Below, piece by piece: positions 1 to 8,798 of a stretch of DNA of 64,000 nt (position 1 is the stretch's first letter; each line of letters starts with the position of its first letter). The position numbers and the translations under genes were made by a program. Under the pieces are notes generated by a model that did no database searches, had not been told where the DNA came from, and worked only from the letters and a program-made list of their open reading frames with translations. The stretch comes from Chitinophaga sp. E66 (lineage in GTDB: Bacteria > Bacteroidota > Bacteroidia > Chitinophagales > Chitinophagaceae). The stretch spans positions 1,736,001 to 1,800,000 of the forward strand of contig CP079103.1 of assembly GCA_019285755.1 (NCBI GenBank). The letters run 5' to 3'.

Positions 1-2
1 GG

Positions 3-655
3 TCTATCCTACGTTCGCTTTTCAAGATTCTTTTATTAGAAGATGCTATTGGCAATAACCCCATCGCCGATATTCCGGTAAAAAAGAATGTTGCTAAAAT
101 CCGGGTGATCCTCACGCCTGAACAAAGGAAGGCTATCAACGTCTATTTGCGAGAGCGCAATTACAATTACTGGCGTTTTACGGTAATGTTCTACCAATCC
201 GGCGGCAGGAGAACTGAGCTTATGCGCTTAAAAGCTAAAGACGTAAATATTGAAAGACAGGAATACAAAGCGCTAGTGCTAAAAGGGAAGCACCACAAAG
301 AAGTAATTCGCCCCATTCCCCAATCGGCTATTCCACTTTGGGAAGAATTGCTATCCCAATCCACGCCAGAACAATATCTACTCAGTACGCAATTCCTGCC
401 GGGGATGGGCAATGCGGTTACGATAGAATTACCCGCTATTGGAAACGGTATGTAAAAGACGAATTAGGGATTGCTGTAGATTTCTATTCACTTAAACACC
501 TTTATTCAGACCAAATAGCGGCGGTATTGGATATGCAGCACGCTCAATTACAAAATAGCCACACCCACCAAAGCACAACCGCTATTTACACAGTAGGGGA
601 GGCTAAACGAAGAATGGAACGATTAAAGGCTGTAGAAATGCCCTTTGCGGAGTAA
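3..655 (+). CDS. Tyrosine recombinase/integrase, C-terminal part (5' end outside window, frameshifted)
   Basis: Site-specific recombinase of the phage-integrase family, which cuts and rejoins DNA through a tyrosine. Reading is open from the window edge. The box SGGRRTELMRL (around 208-235) carries the first catalytic arginine. After a frameshift come SLKHLYSDQIA (the H/K box) and the segment HTHQSTTAIYTVGEAK, whose Tyr is the likely nucleophile. The break lies in the G-rich stretch near 398-406. One missing G restores LPG-DGQCGYDRITRYW, so it is probably a sequencing error. It sits at the edge of an AT-rich island and is probably its integrase. The N-terminal SAM-like domain is beyond the window. 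Confidence 0.85.
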
Positions 656-693
656 AATATTTTTACATCTCATAAACCATAAAAAAATTACCC

Positions 694-921
694 ATGGAAA
701 AAGAAATTCCGGACAACCTTTTATTCCGAATGCAGCAGTTCTCCATTTTCCTGTTTAATGAGTTTCATTTTGCCCTCAAAGAACGGCTCAATTGGGAAGA
801 TGAAGATTATTATGTAAGGGCAGCGGGGGAAATTAAAACGACATCAGAGGAAAAAGCCAGGATTTGGGAAATCTGGAACAGTGTTCTTTCGGAGATGGCA
901 CACAAACTAAGTAAATGGTAA
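694..921 (+). CDS. Hypothetical 75-aa protein of the island
   Basis: Short, acidic and aromatic-rich protein (many E, W, F) with no signal peptide or membrane segment. I do not recognise a family. It follows the integrase and its stop overlaps the start of the next ORF (ATG at 915, TAA at 919-921), so the two are probably co-transcribed. AT-rich like its neighbours. The reading frame is intact. Confidence 0.5.
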   Translation: MEKEIPDNLLFRMQQFSIFLFNEFHFALKERLNWEDEDYYVRAAGEIKTTSEEKARIWEIWNSVLSEMAHKLSKW

Positions 922-1181
922 CGCATATGATATTAAAATCAGATAGTAACAAACTAGTAAGACGGGAGAATATTGAAGTGCTTTTGTCTAAAGCGCTATT
1001 TGAGATTTATCAGCTCAAATGTGAGGTTCGGCATGTAGAAATAACGCTGCACTGTGGTAAATCCGGTGGTGATTCAGGAGAAGAGAAAAATATTAGTTAT
1101 TGGGAGGCTGAATTGGACACGCCTTTGAGCAATTGCCTAACGTACTTAGTTAGGGGCGGTATTGCATCCCAATCAACTTAA
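915..1181 (+). CDS. Hypothetical 88-aa protein of the island
   Basis: Small soluble protein of unknown function that overlaps the end of the preceding gene by 7 bases. It has two internal in-frame starts (MVTHM), so the exact start is uncertain. A Cys at about position 36 and another at about 47 do not form a metal motif that I recognise. Its composition matches the AT-rich island. Confidence 0.45.
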   Translation: MVTHMILKSDSNKLVRRENIEVLLSKALFEIYQLKCEVRHVEITLHCGKSGGDSGEEKNISYWEAELDTPLSNCLTYLVRGGIASQST

Positions 1182-1313
1182 TTCGAAAATAGCAATTTTG
1201 TACAGCAGGCCGGGGATTTCTATTTCAGGCAGTCAATTCAAACATGTTTGCATTGAGGCTAATCGCCTTAAAATGCGACTTTCCTTTTCATTGATATAAT
1301 GTAGTTTGCCGCC

Positions 1314-1775
1314 ATGAAAAACGCACAAATTCGGCTTCTTTATCCCCTTTTACTTTCTTTACTATTCCTAGGATGCAAGAAGCCTTCAAAGCCCACATTA
1401 AACGATTATGGTAAGGTAGAAGCAGGTATTTACGAAGGCAAATTAATCGACCAACGAATCCCTGGCGGCAGGATTGATATTAACAAATTCCGGGTCGAAA
1501 TTTCAAAGATTGATGATAATACTTACAGTGTGATGGAAGTCGATAAACAGGGCGTTCCACCGTTCCAAATGGTCATTAAGAGCCGTAGCCTGCATATTCT
1601 AATGGCCATCCCTAAACAGAGTTTTGAAGGAAGGAGTTTTTCCGGCAATGGGGCGGTTAGCGGTAGATTTGATGTATTGTACATTCCCAGCCAGAAATCG
1701 TTCTTTTTGGGATTAGTTATGAAGGTTCGCCGTTTAACCCTATTACCTTCGATGGATACAAGCTTTAAGGATTAA
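1314..1775 (+). CDS. Hypothetical lipoprotein (153 aa)
   Basis: The N-terminus (MKNAQIRLLYP, then a run of Leu) ends in the lipobox LFLGC at about residues 17-21. A signal peptide II lipoprotein anchored by that Cys is therefore expected. The remaining ~130 residues look like a compact beta-rich periplasmic or surface domain, and I do not recognise the family. Intact frame. It is separated from its neighbours by 132 and 691 bases and is probably transcribed alone. Confidence 0.6.
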   Translation: MKNAQIRLLYPLLLSLLFLGCKKPSKPTLNDYGKVEAGIYEGKLIDQRIPGGRIDINKFRVEISKIDDNTYSVMEVDKQGVPPFQMVIKSRSLHILMAIPKQSFEGRSFSGNGAVSGRFDVLYIPSQKSFFLGLVMKVRRLTLLPSMDTSFKD

Positions 1776-2466
1776 ATGTAAACTCTATTTTACATTCTGC
1801 ACATCGATGTTAAATATATTATACATTCAGCAGAGCTGCTGGTCATTTCTGATAGGTACAAGGGTTTAACGTTGAGCTGAAAGACCTGTTTTGCGGCTAT
1901 GCTGTAGAATTGTAGAACCGTAGAACTGAAAGAGTTTTCCCTCCAGGGTTTTCCGTAAAAAGTCAAATATATTTGACCCGCAAATTAACGACCCCTGCCA
2001 ACGCATGTTGCGTTTGTCGTGTTTTGCAGTAATCATTACTGATTACCAATCCCTTTTCATTGAAGGGTTGCTGCGTAAAACATACGCCAAGACGCAGTAG
2101 CCTGCCTTCATTATTAAATGTTTTATGGGCAGGTATCTCTCACGCATTTAGAAATTTAAAGTACGGAGTTCAAGTAGTTCGAAATTAAGAAAGCAAATGT
2201 ATTAAAAGTCATTGAGAATACCAATTTTATAACTGTTTTTCAATATGATATGACTTAGGTTTTACAATAATCCGTATTTCATTTTTAAGACATTAAATGG
2301 CCCTTATTCACGCTTTAAAAAGTGAAATAGGGTGCCTTCAATAATTTTAATGATAATAAATTACTATAGGGTTATCTATAATTATTAATGATGAAGATTT
2401 CACTATTTCCAATATGACATACAGGATCATTTCTCACGATCCTAAAGAAAGCATATATTTACTAAA
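1776..2466. other. Long AT-rich intergenic stretch in the island
   Basis: No coding frame that I can support over 691 bases. It holds a 16-bp perfect palindrome (1962-1977), three short GTAGAA-type direct repeats near 1910-1928, and a weak hairpin around CAATCCCTT / AAGGGTTG (about 2047-2070). It could hold promoters or operators for the flanking genes, but nothing decisive is visible. Confidence 0.5.
1962..1977. repeat. 16-bp perfect palindrome GTCAAATATATTTGAC
   Basis: Self-complementary over all 16 bases, in a non-coding AT-rich stretch between a lipoprotein gene and an HNH-like gene. Its size and symmetry fit an operator for a dimeric regulator or a recombinase-related site. No regulator gene is visible next to it. 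Confidence 0.4.
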
Positions 2467-3316
2467 ATGATAAAAATGACCCCAAGACGACCCAGCGACA
2501 TTTGCTTATTTTGCGCAACAAATCCCGCAACCAAAACAAATTCTCACATCCTATCCAAGTTTATATCGACCAAATTCCTTGGCCCTAAAGGGTCCCCAAG
2601 AAAGGGTTTTGAGGTGGATAGCCAAACTATTCTAGATAAAAAGCCAAAGACTATTCAAGATTCCGCAAAAAAGGGACTATATACTCTGCGATGATTGTGA
2701 GGCATATTTAGGAATAATAGAAAGCTTAGCAAGTGACACCTTTTCAAATTTACCTAATAAAGTAAAAGATGGCCACTTTAAACAGTGGGCCATTGCTCCA
2801 GATTTAGATTTGATAGAATGTACTTCTTCAAACCCTAGTGTAATTAGGTTGTTTGTATATTCATTGTTTTGGCGAGTTAGTATTTCCAACCATAAATTAT
2901 TCGATGATTATAATCTGTCTCCTGAGTTTGAAGAGGAAATAAGACAAACTATACTAAAGTATAAAACTCTCACCAAGGTTGATTTTCTTGCTGGTTTAAC
3001 AGCTAACCCGGACTTTGAATTATTCCCTTATTCTATAATGACTGCTAAATCATTTAAAGATGAAACTGCAAATATATTACACGCGCCATTTTCAATTGAC
3101 CCATATTGCCTTATAGTTGACAGATTTAGTTTTATGCTTTTTAAATCTGTTGCTGATATTAAGGTAGATTTCATAATAGAATTCAGTAATATTAAAGCTG
3201 CTGATTGTAAAATAATGGTACTCTCTCAAGACCTATGGCACGATATAATGGTAAAGCGACCCGCAGAAATGGTGGCTAAAGCAGCCAAACGAAATAAAGA
3301 TGTGGCTAAGGATTAG
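2467..3316 (+). CDS. HNH/treble-clef-like zinc protein (frameshifted)
   Basis: N-terminal CxxC (residues 13 and 16), then NSHILSKF with its His at residue 27. After a frameshift comes ILCDDCEAYLG, a second CxxC. CxxC-H-CxxC is the zinc-ribbon/treble-clef layout of many HNH-type nucleases and related proteins on mobile islands. The frame changes in the A6G3 run at 2667-2675 and then stays open through 2810 to the TAG at 3316, giving about 283 residues. The C-terminal two thirds is not recognisable to me. Nuclease activity is an inference, since I cannot identify a complete HNH catalytic set. Confidence 0.6.
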
Positions 3317-3527
3317 TGTTAAAATGCGTAAGATATTTTTAACTTCTAGATACCACATTATGAAACCACAAAACGTAATTCCAAGGTGTTTTCAAGTTGA
3401 AAATATGATATTTAATTATGACGATGTCTCCTTGCGTATGGTACAAGGGTGGATGGAAATAACAATGTGACTATGCGGCGGAAAAACAGTAAGCTAAAGG
3501 TTCAACCAAAATCGAAATTACATTATT

Positions 3528-4662
3528 ATGCCATATAAAGATTTGCATTCAAATCCTTTTCCAGTTTCCACGATAACCAAATTAGAGATTTTTGAGGATT
3601 ATGCAGAAGCATGGTTTCCTACTTTCATAATGCAAAAAGAATTTAGCGAGATTCATGTGTTTGACTTTTTTTCAGGACCAGGATACGACTTAAATGGTAT
3701 TATGGGTTCTCCCGTTAGGCTATTGAATAAGGTAAAGCAATTTGAAAATCTTATTTTGCAAACTAAAACTAAGTTAGTACTGCATTTTAATGAATATGAA
3801 CCGAATAAAGTCAAACAGCGAAAGCATGCATTATTGCAACAGAACTGTGATGAATTTATTAATAACAACCCCAATTTAGCCGCTATGCAACAATAAAACT
3901 ATATAATAAGGATGCAGCAGTTTTTTTTGAACTACTGCCTCAAATGCGAGCATATCCTTCTTTGGTGTATCTTGATCAGAACGGAGTCCGATTTATCTCT
4001 CAACAATTTATCGTGGAGCTAGAGAAGCTCTCTACGGTAGATTTTCTTTATTTTGTATCATCTTCATATTTCTGGAGACTGGGACATACAGATGAGTTTA
4101 AGAAAGTTTTGACTCTAGATATGAACGATTTGAAAAGGGAGAGATACACCGATATTCATCGCATCGTTAGTGCGGCCTTAAAGCAAACATTACCTGTGGA
4201 CACTAAGTTGAAATTATTTCCTTTTTCTATAAAAAGGAACCTAATGTTTATGGTATTATTTTTGGCGCAAAACATTACCGGGCAGTAGATAAGTTTTTGG
4301 GTATTGCATGGAAAAGAAATGTTACAAATGGGGAAGCAGATTTCGATATTGATGGCGATGAACAAGAAGTGGTTATACAGGGGAACCTCTTTGAACAGCC
4401 TTCACCAAAGAAATTAACAAAGGTCGAAGCTTTTAAAGAAGAATTAAAAGGGTTAATTTTAGCGGGAAATTTGACTAGTAACGAAGAGGTACTTCTTTTC
4501 ACCTACCAATCTGGACATCTGCCCAAACATGCAACTGAAATAGTCAGGGAAATGAAGAACAAGGGTGCCATCAAGTATGAGGGTACTACTCCAGGAATTA
4601 ATTATGATAATGTTTTACGGAACAAGAATATAATAAAATATAATGTAAATGGCACAGTCTAG
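3528..4662 (+). CDS. tcmP: Three-Cys-motif partner protein TcmP (frameshifted)
   Basis: It matches the TcmP family: start [12 protein letters not shown], the box [11 protein letters not shown] (about residue 43 onward), then NEYEP, and a middle [10 protein letters not shown] with [10 protein letters not shown]. TcmP proteins are encoded next to a three-Cys radical-SAM-like protein, and exactly that gene follows here with a 14-base overlap. Function is not established; the pair occurs on mobile and defence-type islands. Two breaks are seen. One is near 3871-3881 (continuing [20 protein letters not shown]) and one is near 4235 in an A-rich run (continuing [19 protein letters not shown]). Each is repaired by a single base. 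Restored length is about 378 residues. Confidence 0.8.
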
Positions 4663-5374
4663 CATAGAGTGGACAGAAATGACGTGGAATCCCACAACAG
4701 GTTGTACTAAAATTTCAGCAGGCTGTAAGTTTTGTTATGCTGAAATTATGTCTAAGCGGTTGCAGGCGATGGGGATAGAAAAGTATAAGGATAACTTTGA
4801 AGTAAGGGTACATGAAAGTGCATTGAATATTCCTTACACATGGAGGGGATCGAAAGTTGTTTTCGTTAATTCCATGAGCGATTTATTTCATAAGGATGTA
4901 CCATTGGAATTTATTCAAAAGGTTTTTAAGGTTATGAATGATAATCCTCAGCATGTTTTTCAAGTTCTAACTAAACGTGCTGATAGATTGCAGCAGCTTC
5001 ATAAGAAACTTAAATGGACGCATAATATTTGGATGGGTGTTTCTGTGGAAAATGAAAAAGTGCGCAAAAGAATTGATTTGTTAAGAGAAACAAATGCGAA
5101 AGTTAAGTTTCTTTCACTTGAGCCTTTAATTGGGCCACTGCCGAACTTAAATTTGGGGAAAATTGATTGGGTTATAGTTGGGGGTGAAAGTGGGCATAAA
5201 CCTAGGCCAATGAATCCCGATTGGGTAATAGATATTCAGGATCAATGTAAGTCAAAAGAGGTTGCATTTTTTTTTAAACAGTGGGGAGGAAAGAATAAAA
5301 AGGCAAATGGTAGGCTACTTAATGGTAAGATTTACGATGAAATGCCAGAAATTCAATTACAACACAGTGTATAG
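4649..5374 (+). CDS. DUF5131 / phage Gp37-Gp68 family three-Cys protein
   Basis: Intact 241-residue protein. WNPTTGC-x6-CKFC places Cys at 19, 26 and 29. This Cx6CxxC arrangement resembles the radical-SAM Fe-S motif and gives the partner family its name. Further family signatures are [46 protein letters not shown] and FFKQWGG. It starts inside the 3' end of tcmP, so the two are translationally linked. The family is known from phages and genomic islands. The reaction is unknown, and an iron-sulfur, SAM-dependent role is inferred from the Cys spacing only. Confidence 0.88.
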   Translation: MAQSSIEWTEMTWNPTTGCTKISAGCKFCYAEIMSKRLQAMGIEKYKDNFEVRVHESALNIPYTWRGSKVVFVNSMSDLFHKDVPLEFIQKVFKVMNDNPQHVFQVLTKRADRLQQLHKKLKWTHNIWMGVSVENEKVRKRIDLLRETNAKVKFLSLEPLIGPLPNLNLGKIDWVIVGGESGHKPRPMNPDWVIDIQDQCKSKEVAFFFKQWGGKNKKANGRLLNGKIYDEMPEIQLQHSV

Positions 5375-5722
5375 CATTGTATAGAAAATCATTTGTGTGC
5401 TTCTCTGATCAGACCCAGCCTTGACTATGCCTTGTTATTAAAACCTATGCCTGTTATCCCCATTTGTCTTCAAAAACCGTTTTTTTGGAAGAGGGCGTGC
5501 AAATAAGCTAGGTAAATACTTCGGAAACGGCTCTACATTTTGTTAGGTTTGATAGTTTGCATATTCCTCCCTGAATATTCCATTTTTGAACAAACACTTC
5601 GTATATTTGGCAACTTCCGGCGGAAATAGTTAACACAAAAGTTAACACCGCCACAAAGGAATCTTGTATTATTATACTTTTCAAAATATGTAAGCGGTAA
5701 TAAGGCAAGGTTTGGAACAAAA
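5375..5722. other. Intergenic junction between AT-rich island and GC-rich chromosome
   Basis: No gene seen. Base composition shifts across this stretch from the AT-rich island to the GC-rich remainder. It holds a short direct repeat (CTATGCC...GTTAT twice, about 5426-5460) and a poor hairpin with A/T arms near 5468-5491. It ends at the 5' end of tRNA-Gly. Confidence 0.5.
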
Positions 5723-5795
5723 GCGGGAATAGCTCATTTGGTAGAGCATCAGCTTCCCAAGCTGAGGGTGGCCGGTTCGAGCCCGGTTTCCCGCT
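5723..5795 (+). tRNA. tRNA-Gly (anticodon CCC)
   Basis: Complete cloverleaf. Acceptor GCGGGAA pairs with TTCCCGC, the D-arm has GCTC...GAGC, the anticodon stem TCAGC/GCTGA closes the loop TTCCCAA (anticodon CCC), and the T-arm has loop TTCGAGC. Discriminator base is T, and CCA is not encoded. A terminator follows directly. It lies at the boundary of the AT-rich island, but the island is on its 5' side. That is not the usual side for integration into a tRNA 3' end. Confidence 0.95.
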
Positions 5796-5802
5796 CCGAA
5801 AG

Positions 5803-5830
5803 AAAAAGCCGCTGCCATAGCGGCTTTTTT
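5803..5830 (+). terminator. Rho-independent terminator after tRNA-Gly
   Basis: Stem AAAGCCGCT / AGCGGCTTT with a 5-base loop and a run of T. It lies 8 bases after the tRNA. Confidence 0.85.
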
Positions 5831-5940
5831 GTTGCCTTCGCTTTGGTAATCCGTTAGTTAGAATAAGGCATCCGTTAACCGGGCAAACGCTACTCTTCAA
5901 TTCGGGCTAAATTGTGCCGGACAAACGTACCCCATTGCAA

Positions 5941-6512
5941 ATGCACACCGACATCGAAAACTTCCGCATTACTGAAACCCCAGATGCTGTTGAATTATGG
6001 TTCTACAGATCGGCCAAAGACCGGTTTGATTTGTTCTTCTCCCTGATATTCACGGTTTTCGCCGGCTGGCTGAGCTGGTTTGTTTTCCGAAACGGCCCCG
6101 CAGGCATGAGCTGGGGGCGCTGGCATTCGGGTGTTTTATCATCGTTATTACCTTTTTGCTGGCTGCAGATGCCTGGTCGCGGGTGAAAAGCCCTACCGGC
6201 AGGTTGCTCCTGCTGGACAGGAAGGCCCGAACCTTAACCGTCCGCCCCAGCATCTTCGACACCCGCACCTACGCCCTGAAGGACGTTGCCGGCCTTACCT
6301 CCGGCAACCGAGGCTCCAAACCCGATCCCTTGCATTACATCCGCAGGTCCATGCCCCGTACCTTAAGGCTGCGGCTTAAAAGAGGAGGGACGGTGGCCCT
6401 GGTGCATCTGCCGACCACGAACTTCATCAACCTCGGCCGCCCGCGGACGGAGGCGATTATGTTGGCGAAGAGGGTGGCGGAGGAGATGAATCGGTATTTA
6501 GTTAAATCATAG
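5941..6512 (+). CDS. Hypothetical membrane protein with PH-like C-terminus (frameshifted)
   Basis: Start taken at ATG 5941; an in-frame GTG at 5914 is possible. The N-terminal ~25 residues are soluble. Two hydrophobic segments follow (FDLFFSLIFTVFAGWLSWFVF, then after the break ALAFGCFIIVITFLLAA). The C-terminal ~100 residues alternate charged and hydrophobic residues (LLLLDRKARTLTVRP, YALKDVAGL) as in PH-like membrane-associated domains. The frameshift is in the G-run near 6111-6117. About 190 residues when repaired. Function unknown. Confidence 0.55.
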
Positions 6513-6549
6513 TCCATCTTTATTTATATTCGAGCGTTAATAAGCCGCA

Positions 6550-6821
6550 ATGCCGGGTATAAAAATGTCTGAAACAGAAACAGCATTCATTCGTTCCATA
6601 TTGAGTGATGAAAGCAGGACGGTAGCCTCCTGCTGGAATGCATGGAAATGCTGCATAAAAAAGGGTATACAGTAGTCATCAAGCTTGATGGAGGAAGAGT
6701 ATCCAATCCGTATACTGTATTCCTGACATCGGCGGGCGAACATCCGTTAGCAACGATGATCCGGGCAGATGAACCATCACTACAGTCAGCTATTATCAAG
6801 GTGCTACGCCAGTTGCTTTAG
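6550..6821 (+). CDS. Small hypothetical protein, about 90 aa (frameshifted)
   Basis: ATG at 6550 or, more likely, ATG 6565 (MSETETAFIRSILSDE). After a one-base break near 6610-6613 the frame continues KQDGSLLLECMEMLHKKGYTVVIKLDGG to a TAG at 6819-6821. The pattern of an amphipathic helix followed by a beta pair suggests a small folded domain. No family recognised. Neither half is long enough to be called alone, and continuity of sense across the break is the evidence. Confidence 0.4.
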
Positions 6822-6848
6822 TATTTAAACCCAATCAATTTTAGCCCA

Positions 6849-7288
6849 TTGCGTATTTTTATATTACTTACTACCCTCTTAATAACAACAATATTTTTGA
6901 GCCACGCTCAGCAACCGGCTTTGAGAGACACCACTTGCAATGGAATTTACGATTCGTTATTGCGGGAACACGTTTATGGGTTTTCGGAAGTTATGCCGGA
7001 ATTTACCGGAGGATTACCTGCACAGGTTGAGTTTTCTTTAGGCATTTCAGATACCCTCCCGGAGATCATTTTCAATCAAAAATAAGCCTGACTTTTGTTA
7101 TTGACCGAAAGGGCAAACTACGTTATCCTGCTATTGTTGGGAAACTGCCGCATCAATATTCCGCTTTGGATAAGGAGGGACTACGTGTCCTGCAATTGAT
7201 GCAGAAATGGAAGCCGGGTCGTTGCAATGGTAAGCCTGTTGCTGTTAGAACGTGGATGCCGATTAATTGTATTCTTCCGCAAGAATGA
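6849..7288 (+). CDS. TonB C-terminal-domain protein, secreted (frameshifted)
   Basis: Signal peptide at the N-terminus (IFILLTTLLITTIFLSHAQ). Then SEVMPEFTGGLPAQVEFSL, the usual start of a Bacteroidota TonB_C domain. After a break in the A-run near 7078-7082 it continues SLTFVIDRKGKLRYPAIVG and ALRV-like GLRVLQLMQKWKPG, ending MPINCILPQE. This is the TonB_C fold seen in periplasmic energy transducers and stand-alone proteins. There is no N-terminal membrane helix beyond the signal, so it is probably a periplasmic TonB_C-like protein and not the ExbB/D partner. The start codon appears to be TTG at 6849; the preceding stop in frame is at 6819. Confidence 0.65.
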
Positions 7289-7339
7289 TGCGAGACCTTT
7301 AAACTGAAATTTGTTAGCATGAGCTAATTAGTTAATTGT

Positions 7340-7576
7340 ATTCATTACATCAAAACCAAAGAAGACTTCTTAAAGTTTCTGAGATTGTTACGTGCCGATT
7401 TGCGTGATAGTAAGGAAGAGTGGGAAAACCGCACATTGAAAGACTATTTAGGCGCGGCTCAAAGTTGGACTGAGGATATGGAAGGTTACTACATTAATAC
7501 TGGGCAGCCTATTCCTGAGAATGTAAATTGGAAGGTGTTTGCGGATGTATTGATGGCCGCTACGATGTATGAGTGA
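7340..7576 (+). CDS. DUF7660-like small protein
   Basis: About 78 residues. The body EEWENRTLKDYLGAAQSW, followed by EDMEGYYINTGQP and VNWKVFADVLMAA, matches the small acidic family I know as DUF7660. Function unknown. The conserved start (IKTKEDFLKFL) lies upstream of the first common start codon in frame, so translation must begin upstream. I place it at 7340 (ATT). TTG 7385 would cut off conserved residues. The lack of a good start may reflect another base error near 7319-7340. Confidence 0.55.
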   Translation: MHYIKTKEDFLKFLRLLRADLRDSKEEWENRTLKDYLGAAQSWTEDMEGYYINTGQPIPENVNWKVFADVLMAATMYE

Positions 7577-7597
7577 GCATTGCATTCTAAAAAATAA

Positions 7598-7616
7598 AGC
7601 GCCCCAAAGGGGCGCT
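7598..7616 (-). terminator. GC-rich hairpin terminator
   Basis: AGCGCCCC / GGGGCGCT with an AAA loop. On the minus strand the stem is followed by TTTATTTTTT, so it mainly serves leftward transcription. Confidence 0.6.
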
Positions 7617-7771
7617 CGCGTTTCGCTCATCGGGCATGGTTTCCCATCGGAGCCGGCGCCCGGTAAAGCCCATTTTACTCACCGGTGCGCCGGAATGCAG
7701 TTTGTGCCGCTGCATCGGCATAAAGGTAGGACCGGGAGCGCACCAATTTCGCCGTACAATTACTCAAAGAA

Positions 7772-7796
7772 AAGCCGCCCGTTGTGCAGGCGGCTT
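7772..7796 (-). terminator. Terminator downstream of the truncated lipoprotein copy
   Basis: Stem AAGCCGCC / GGCGGCTT, followed by TTTTCTTT on the minus strand. It lies 55 bases after the leftward stop at 7852. Confidence 0.7.
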
Positions 7797-7851
7797 GTAA
7801 CTTTGTTACATATACAGGATGAAACAATGGTAAGGGACAAGCAGGGAAAAA

Positions 7852-8548
7852 CTACTCGGAAGCGATATACCATTCAATCGTGAACTTTTTGTTGGTATGG
7901 ATTTGCTGGTATGCGCATCGCAATCATAATACATGTTAGACCAATATTCACCATCGATATCTACACTCACCACCGAATTTCCCGGAAATCCGGTCCCTAA
8001 GCCATAAGATCCTGCCGCTACACGGGTGCTTTCTCCCAGGATCACAGCGACAGATACCAATACTTTCCCCACTCCGGGAATGTCTGCTTCTCCGCCAATA
8101 CCAAATGATTTGCTGCCGGCAGTACCGCCTACGACGGAAGCATTGAGTAATTATTCGGCATTGCCGGATTTAACTTTACCCAGGACCGCAACAGGTTGAT
8201 GAAACCTAATAGCTTCATCTCCCCGCCATTTCGTACGCCTCCAGGTGCATTTGCGTCTTTGATCGGGGGCCTAAGCGTCGCCTCTACCAGCGCATAGTCG
8301 CCTGTAAGCGGATCTGGTGCAATGTACTCATACGTGTGGTCCCATTGGCCATGGTATGGTGTTGTAGTATATGCCAATAATCTATTCTTGCCGTTCTGAC
8401 GTCCGTTCTTCTGCGTGAAAATACTGATAATGGCACTGGAATGAAAAAGACCGTCCGGACAGACGGTCTTTGGAATAAGGGCATTCAGCTGAACAGTACT
8501 TTTGGGTTTTGTACGATGGGATATGGGGTATAAAAATTCATTTGGCAA
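7852..8548 (-). pseudogene. 5'-truncated tandem copy of the ZU5-like lipoprotein
   Basis: It parallels the C-terminal half of the gene at 8799-10237. Shared segments are PPIKD.(A/S)APGGVR.GGEMKLL, a following LL.(S/G)W(V/I)K, and a conserved end (KKFTIEWYIASE here, KSVKIEWYIPID there). The signal peptide, lipobox and ZU5-like region are missing, and upstream of 8548 I see no coding continuation. Two frameshifts (about 8150 and 7890) interrupt the rest. Given the error-prone sequence the shifts mean little. The missing 5' half is the real sign of decay, unless the gene was displaced. Confidence 0.6.
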
Positions 8549-8798
8549 TTGGTGGCGTCAGCGCGTCCACGCTTTTTCTCCGCCAGATGAACGGGCCGCA
8601 CTGCGCCGATACATTGCTATGAAGAGATGGTATCCATCGGTTGAAAGCTAACTGTTGAAGCGTATTGCTAATACAAAAGTATTTGCAATTGCTAAGCTAT
8701 TTTTCAGTAAAAGACCTCAATTTTCGGTTGAGTAAATGTACCTAATAGTAAGGCCACTCATCTGGAGCGGCCTTACAGAAAATGTATAGCTGAATGCG

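Noticed and set aside
5468..5491. Terminator for the DUF5131 gene
   Set aside because: The arms are A/T runs with unequal lengths and little GC. Too weak to call.
5508..5900. 130-codon minus-strand open frame across the tRNA region
   Set aside because: It is the antisense of tRNA-Gly and its terminator, with no family resemblance. A shadow frame.
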